Shown piece by piece: positions 59,263 to 64,000 of a stretch of 64,000 nt of DNA. The notes beneath the pieces are model-generated. The model was not told the origin of the DNA, did no database searches, and was given only the letters and a program-made list of their open reading frames with translations. Made by a program: the position numbers and the translations under genes. Source of the DNA: Cyanophora paradoxa. Lineage: Eukaryota > Glaucocystophyceae > Cyanophorales > Cyanophoraceae. How positions within the stretch are numbered: position 1 is the stretch's first letter; every line of letters begins with the position of its first letter. The DNA lies in the NCBI GenBank assembly GCA_004431415.1, contig QPMI01000022.1:186001-250000 (forward strand), read 5' to 3'.

Positions 59263-60643
59263 CGCGCTCCTCGAGACGGTTCGGGGATGACGCGACCGCG
59301 GCGGGGCGATGTACGTGCAAGCGTACGGGGCGTACGCGTACGAGAGGGGCTCGTCGCAGGTTCCGCGACCGGGCTCACGAAGATTCTCAGGCGAATGTCG
59401 CTCAGTCGATGGCCGCGCTTCAACGACGCTTGGTGGGCTGGCGGCACCTACAGGCTACCGCTCTGCGCTGACGTTGAGGTGCTGACGTCTGCTTGGCGCA
59501 AGCGCCCCTTGAACGCCTGAAGGGGAGAGGTTCTGCGTCACTCACAGACTGCGTGAAGGTGAGGGGTACCGCGCTCATTTTGCGATCAAATTCGAGCGCC
59601 TACGTCGACGCCGGACAGCTACGTGTACGCGTACGTATTCGAATTCTAGATCTGTATAGTGCACGCCCGCGGCGCACTTGCATGAATTAGACCTGCATGC
59701 AGCTAAAGTTAACGCATGCGCATGCGCTGAGCCCTCGGATCATCTGATGATCGCCGAGTCGGATCCCTATAGCTACTACTCAGGCTATATATATATATAT
59801 ATATCTATAGCTAGCACCGGCGCGCGCGCTCATGATCAGCGGCTCACCGAGTACGTCAGCGACCGGGGCCGCGGCTCGCGGCATGCGCATCCGATGATCA
59901 TGGCATGCATACATGGTCGCTGCCGCATGCGCAGTGCGCGGCCCGGCGGCTCGCGGCCGCCGGGCATGCGCATGCGCTGCACTGCGCACGCTTCACTAGC
60001 GCTATGCATATGCTAGCGCTAGATATATCATAGTATAGGCGTCGCCGCCGGCCGCAGGTGCATGCATTATGGCGCGCGGTCGCAATGGAATTCGAATGTC
60101 GAATGTCGCGACTCAGTGACTCGCGAATGTTCCATGCATACACACATACCAACGTCAAAATTACCTAAACACTGCGGTGCGCGCAGCCGATCCTGACCTA
60201 GATTAGTTGACACTGCAAAAGAGAGAGAGAGGCCGGGGCCAAGGCACTCGTTGATATCTTATGGATGCAGCAGGATTCGAAAAGGGATCTCAAGAACGCA
60301 GACGGGAATGACGAGCTAGCTATAGAGTCCTGTACAGCTGCTGGGGCTCTACAAATGGAAGGAATATGTGACAGAGCATCGAATAGCTGGCTCCGTGCCT
60401 GAAGACTGGTATGGCAAGGCATTCTGATCTTACTTTCTATGATACATCGAGCTCGCTACGGAAAGCTGGTCGAAAGGGAAAATCAAATGACTTCTCTCGT
60501 GCTACGCTCAGCAGGCGGAGGAAAGCAAGGCTAGGGGGCACCGACATAAAGAAGAAGAAAGAAAGAGAGGGGCAGGTGGGCGAAAGGGCCGGCGCCGGCG
60601 CCGGCGCCCCCCGGGTCGCCGACTCGCCAACCAACTCGCTCGC
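59263..60643. other. Intergenic region, palindrome-rich
   Basis: About 1.4 kb without a recognised gene. Notable are a (TA)n run with flanking ctatag at 59786-59815, and dense gcatgcgcatgc words at 59715-60010. Confidence 0.45.
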
Positions 60644-61479
60644 TCACTTGGTCGCGTTCTTGGCGAGGCCAAGGAGCGCGGCGCGCCGGGCCTTCTCCGC
60701 CTCGCGCTTGGAGGCCTTGGCGCGGCGCATGATCTCGAGCTTGCAGAGCGTCGACTTCATGATGTCCACGACCTCGGCCTGCTGCAGGGCGTCCAGCTTG
60801 CCGCCCTTGACCGACGTGCCGACCACGATCCGGTCGAAGACCTGAAGGCCGTCAGCGAGGGGGGAAGGAAGCGGGGGGGGAGGGGAGGGGGGGAGGGGAG
60901 GGGAGGGGGTAGACCTGGCCGCCCCAGTCCGTCGAGACCTCGGCGCTGTTCACGTGGTACCCCGCCTCGTTCTGGGCAGACAGACGACGAAGGATAAGAA
61001 AGGGAAGAAGGCCAAAGGACGGGAGGGAAAGGGAAAGGGAAGGAAGAGGCGCACGAGGGCGTGGGTGACTTCGAAGAGGAGGTAGTCGCGGTCCGGGCAC
61101 CGCAGCTCGATGACGTTCCACGCGATGTCCTAAGGAACCGTAAGCTCGAGCTCAAGCTTGGCGGCCTGTTCTACTGAGCTTATGTTCTTTAAGTTGTATA
61201 ATTGAGCTTATGTACTTAGCGACCCGTTTCTAGTTCTTTAAGCCGCGTTCCACGCGATGTCCGCCCGAGCCACGCTAAGGAGTGTCTCGGGCTAGGCTTT
61301 AGCTCGCGGGAAAGAATCCACCGCCGCCCCTCGCCAAGGCCCATTCCAGCCTGGCTACAGCATTCGCACGCCCCGCCCCGCCGGCCGCACCTCCTCGTGA
61401 TCAGCGATCACGACCGAGTTGCCCAGCAACTCACAGTCGAAATCCTCGATCGCTACCTGCGACAGCACGGACTCCGCTG

Positions 61480-61514
<35 letters not shown>

Positions 61515-62872
61515 GTAAGGATTGAAGCGAGGGGGGGTGGGGGGCGGTGGTGGAGGTGGTGGGTACCGGGGCGGTAGAAGCCGTCGTTGCGAAGGATGGA
61601 GAGGAGGGCGTCTGGGGAGAGGGGAGGGGGGGGACGTGAGGAGAATGGGGGCGCGGTGTGGCGGGGCCCGGGATGGATCCCGCACTGTAGAGCCGGATCA
61701 TCTGATCCCCGGAGAAGGCGTGCTCTGAGAGGGGTAGGAGATTAGATTTGGGATGGTGATGGGGGGGAGAGGGGGAGGGGTACCGGGGCACTCCGAGCGC
61801 CGGATGTAAAAGTTGTCCTGCGGCGGTCTCAGCGAAGCAAGTGCAGGAAGACGAAAAGAGGAAAAGAGGGGGGAAGATGCGGGGGAAGGAACGGCGCGCC
61901 TTGACGCGCTGCGTCTCCGAGTCCGAGCGGATCAAACCGTTGAAGACGACGTAATCGAAGTCGCTGCGCGCGGGGATAAGGCGGCGGCGGCGGCGCGCGG
62001 GCGCGCGCGCGCGCGTAGCACGCGAGCTATAAATAGCTTAGCGCGGAGGAAGCGCACCGGAGGGTGCCGAGGAGGTCCTTCAGGAGGCCCGCGCGGTCCG
62101 GGCAGCGAACCTGCACACGGATCAAATTCGACGAGATGAAGGAAGAGAAGAAAGAAAGGGCGGGATCGCACCTTGACGACGAACAGGTTCCCGTGCTCCG
62201 CGTCCTCGCGCTCGAGAAGAGACAGGTCGATGTCGAAGACTGCGCGAGCGGCGTGAGGGGTCCTGCAGCGGGGACCAGAGGAGCTGGACGGCTCGCCGGC
62301 GTCGTGCGTGTCGCAGAGAACGTTGTCCATCGACGTGCGCCCGTGGAAGTTCTGACGGTGCGGCGCGTCAGCACGAGCGGCAGTGGTAAGCGCCGCCAGT
62401 GGAGCGCTCGTGCTGACCTTAGGGCCGGGCGAGCCGCCGCGCTTCTTCTTCGGCGCGGCCTCCCCAACAGCGCCATCAAAAGCAGCGGAAACAGTGAAGC
62501 TGCGCGCCGCCGAGTGCACGGGGCGGGCCAGCCGTGGGCTTGCGAGAGGATCGGCCATGAACTGACGCCGAGGGAGCTGCGGGCGAGATGCCTGTAGACA
62601 CATTCAGAAACAGAATTTCGCTTCGGGGCGGAGGGGCAGTGGCGCAGTGACGACGGGACGCGACGATTGCTATGGCCGCCCGTGCGCGCGGGGTCGGCTG
62701 GCAGTCCAGCGGGGCTCATAAAGCGCTGATTCTAGAGCACCCATCATACCTTTGACGGCTTCGCCGGCAGGGGAAGCACGTGAGAGACGGGTCGCGCGAC
62801 GGCCTGTACGCTGGCGGCGGGGAGGGCGACCGTAGCGAACGCGGCCATCTTCGTCTCTATGCGGCTGGACAT
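60644..62872 (-). CDS. ACT-domain repeat protein (ACR/GlnD-like), probably plastid-targeted
   Basis: ATG ending at 62872 (MSSRIETKMAAFATVAL) to TGA at 60644. The first about 100 residues are Ala/Ser/Arg/Pro-rich, with few acidic residues, as in organelle transit peptides. Two ACT domains follow. The first has GNLFVVKVRCPDRAGLLKDL and DFDYVVFNGLI, then DNFYIRR. The second has NVIELRCPDRDYLLFEVTHA, NEAGYHVNSAEV and VFDRIVV. The paired CPDR-x2-LL motif is typical of ACR proteins and the ACT tail of GlnD uridylyltransferase, which sense amino acids such as glutamine. No nucleotidyltransferase or HD domain is seen, so it is a stand-alone sensor. The C-terminus is a basic helix (KASKREAEKARRAALLG). 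One intron carries a run of 32 G on the plus strand (61482-61513). Confidence 0.86.
61482..61513. repeat. Homopolymer of 32 G (C in the transcript)
   Basis: Sits in an ACT-gene intron a few bases upstream of its acceptor (gcag before CGGAGTCC on the minus strand), where it would serve as an all-C pyrimidine tract. Confidence 0.95.
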
Positions 62873-62975
62873 AGCTGTGAACGACAGCGGCTTCTGACCG
62901 CAGAGAACTGACCAGTCTACGAGGAACCACGAACGAAGCTGACGGGTACCGGCAGTTAGTTCCTCAGCCTGCAGG
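62873..62975. promoter_or_regulatory. Divergent promoter: ACT gene and GMC oxidoreductase
   Basis: Only about 100 bp separate the proposed start codons. The assignment depends on the plus-strand start at 62976, which is tentative. No core element identified. Confidence 0.3.
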
Positions 62976-64000
62976 ATGGCGTTCGCTGGGGTTCCCGTCG
63001 TCTCCGCTTCCTCGCATGCAGTAGCTGGTCTCATTCAGGTGCGCGTCACTCCAACGGATCGCCGCAAAAAGCCGGACGCGGATAGATCGTAATGAGGGAT
63101 GTGCACGGGCGGCCGAGTATCGGCCAGCCAACGAACGCCCCGCCTCCGATAAGTTCATTAGCCTCGATCTGCCGGCTTTGAAGCTCCCCTGACGCCGCCG
63201 GGCTTCGACAGGCCCAGCCTTCGTTCGTGGGCCTCGCCCCGGCGTCGAAGATCGCCCGAATCTCGCCCCGTTCAAGCAGCAGCGATGTGAACGCAAAGCT
63301 CAGGAGCAGATGCTTTGCGCATCAGCCCCGGCGGACGTTCAGCTGCGTCGCCCAGAGCACAGCCGCGGCGACGAAGCCCGCTCACGTCGACGGCCCCATC
63401 GGGCGCGATGACTACGCCGAGGTCGGTCCTTAAGCGCGCGCTCGCCCGAGCTCTTGGAGGCGGACGGGGGCTCAGCGGCCGCGCAGGCGCCGCGGTTCGA
63501 CTATGTGATCGTGGGCGGAGGCGCCGCAGGCTGCGTTATGGTGCGCGGGAGCTGGGCGCGGGCCCCGTCAGGTCCCGCCCCCCTTAGCTACCCCTCGAGC
63601 CTGACGAGATCCCTTAGGCGAACCGGCTCTCCGAGGACTCCTCCAAGTCGGTGCTGCTGATCGAGGCGGGCGCCCCCAAGGGCAACCTGTACGTCGAGCT
63701 GCCCATTGGATTCCCTTTGCTCTTCGGCGGGGAGTTCGACTGGGCGTACCGCTGCGAGCCGGAGCCCCAGCTCAACGGGAAGCAGGTGCCGTAGTCTCTG
63801 CCCGCCCCGGCCCCGTCCCCACCCCCGCCCTGTCCTGGCGTACTTGGACTTCGAAGTGATCGCGATTGGGTTACAGGTGTATTTGCCCCGTGGCAAGCTC
63901 CTCGGAGGGTCCCACGCGATCAGGTCCGCGGTCTCATCCGAGCCATCTGAGCCCCCCCCCCCCCCCCATCTGAGCCGGCGCCGCCCCCAGCGTCATGCTG
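62976..64000 (+). CDS. GMC-family flavoprotein oxidoreductase (3' end off window)
   Basis: The proposed start is ATG 62976 (MAFAGVPVVSASS), a transit-like leader whose short exon could use a gcagta donor. The next exon (from about 63182-63240 to 63420) ends GRDDYAE. Then come FDYVIVGGGAAGCVM (FAD-binding GxGxxG), ANRLSEDSSKSVLLIEAGAP and FDWAYRCEPEPQLNGK, then VYLPRGKLLGGSHAIS, the GMC family signature, before the window ends. Relatives include choline and alcohol dehydrogenases and algal fatty acid photodecarboxylase. The plastid-like leader makes the last worth considering, but its diagnostic active-site residues lie beyond the edge. The FAD-binding family call is firm; start and substrate are not. 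Confidence 0.82.

Overview
The window is nuclear DNA of a GC-rich, intron-dense unicellular eukaryote, read by hand-splicing conserved protein families. An outer dynein arm docking-complex gene implies motile flagella. Several N-termini look like plastid or signal leaders, so a flagellate alga is most likely. Introns are short, many genes have 10-30 of them, acceptors are almost always cag, and donors are G-T or G-C followed by GCG. That donor style, with many GC-AG introns, is reported for groups such as haptophytes and dinoflagellates. A haptophyte-like alga is my best guess, but the species cannot be fixed from the sequence. I see no tRNA, rRNA, CRISPR array or intact transposon.

Layout. 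(1) 1-12,901, minus: two tandem copies of a membrane-anchored kelch plus laminin-G-like (LamG) surface-protein gene. The left copy carries at least three LamG modules and runs off the window. The right copy carries one. (2) 15,001-20,207, minus: an FAD-dependent oxidoreductase fused to a C-terminal Rieske domain. (3) 20,453-26,973 plus and 28,234-34,538 minus: two CHX-type cation/H+ exchangers forming a tail-to-tail inverted duplication around a 1.26-kb spacer. (4) 34,874-37,711, minus: the dynein-arm docking protein, head-to-head with an unrecognised Arg/His/Ala-rich protein (37,981-42,078, plus). (5) 42,796-47,499, minus: a receptor-like protein kinase. (6) 49,941-53,356, minus: a cysteine synthase, head-to-head with a degenerate kinase fused to a RING finger (53,933-56,650, plus). 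(7) 57,383-59,262, minus: a 2-oxoglutarate/Fe(II) dioxygenase. (8) 60,644-62,872, minus: a two-ACT-domain protein, head-to-head with a GMC flavoprotein oxidoreductase that leaves the right edge.

There is no operon logic. The organising themes are short divergent promoters (four head-to-head pairs), local gene duplication, and unusual splicing. The most informative observation is an otherwise identical 68-nt intron shared by the two exchanger paralogues whose only difference is GT versus GC at the donor. The paralogues also differ by one whole 98-nt intron. Exon joins given below were inferred by eye from reading frame, conserved splice sites and paralogue comparison. Gene ends are firmer than individual internal exon borders.
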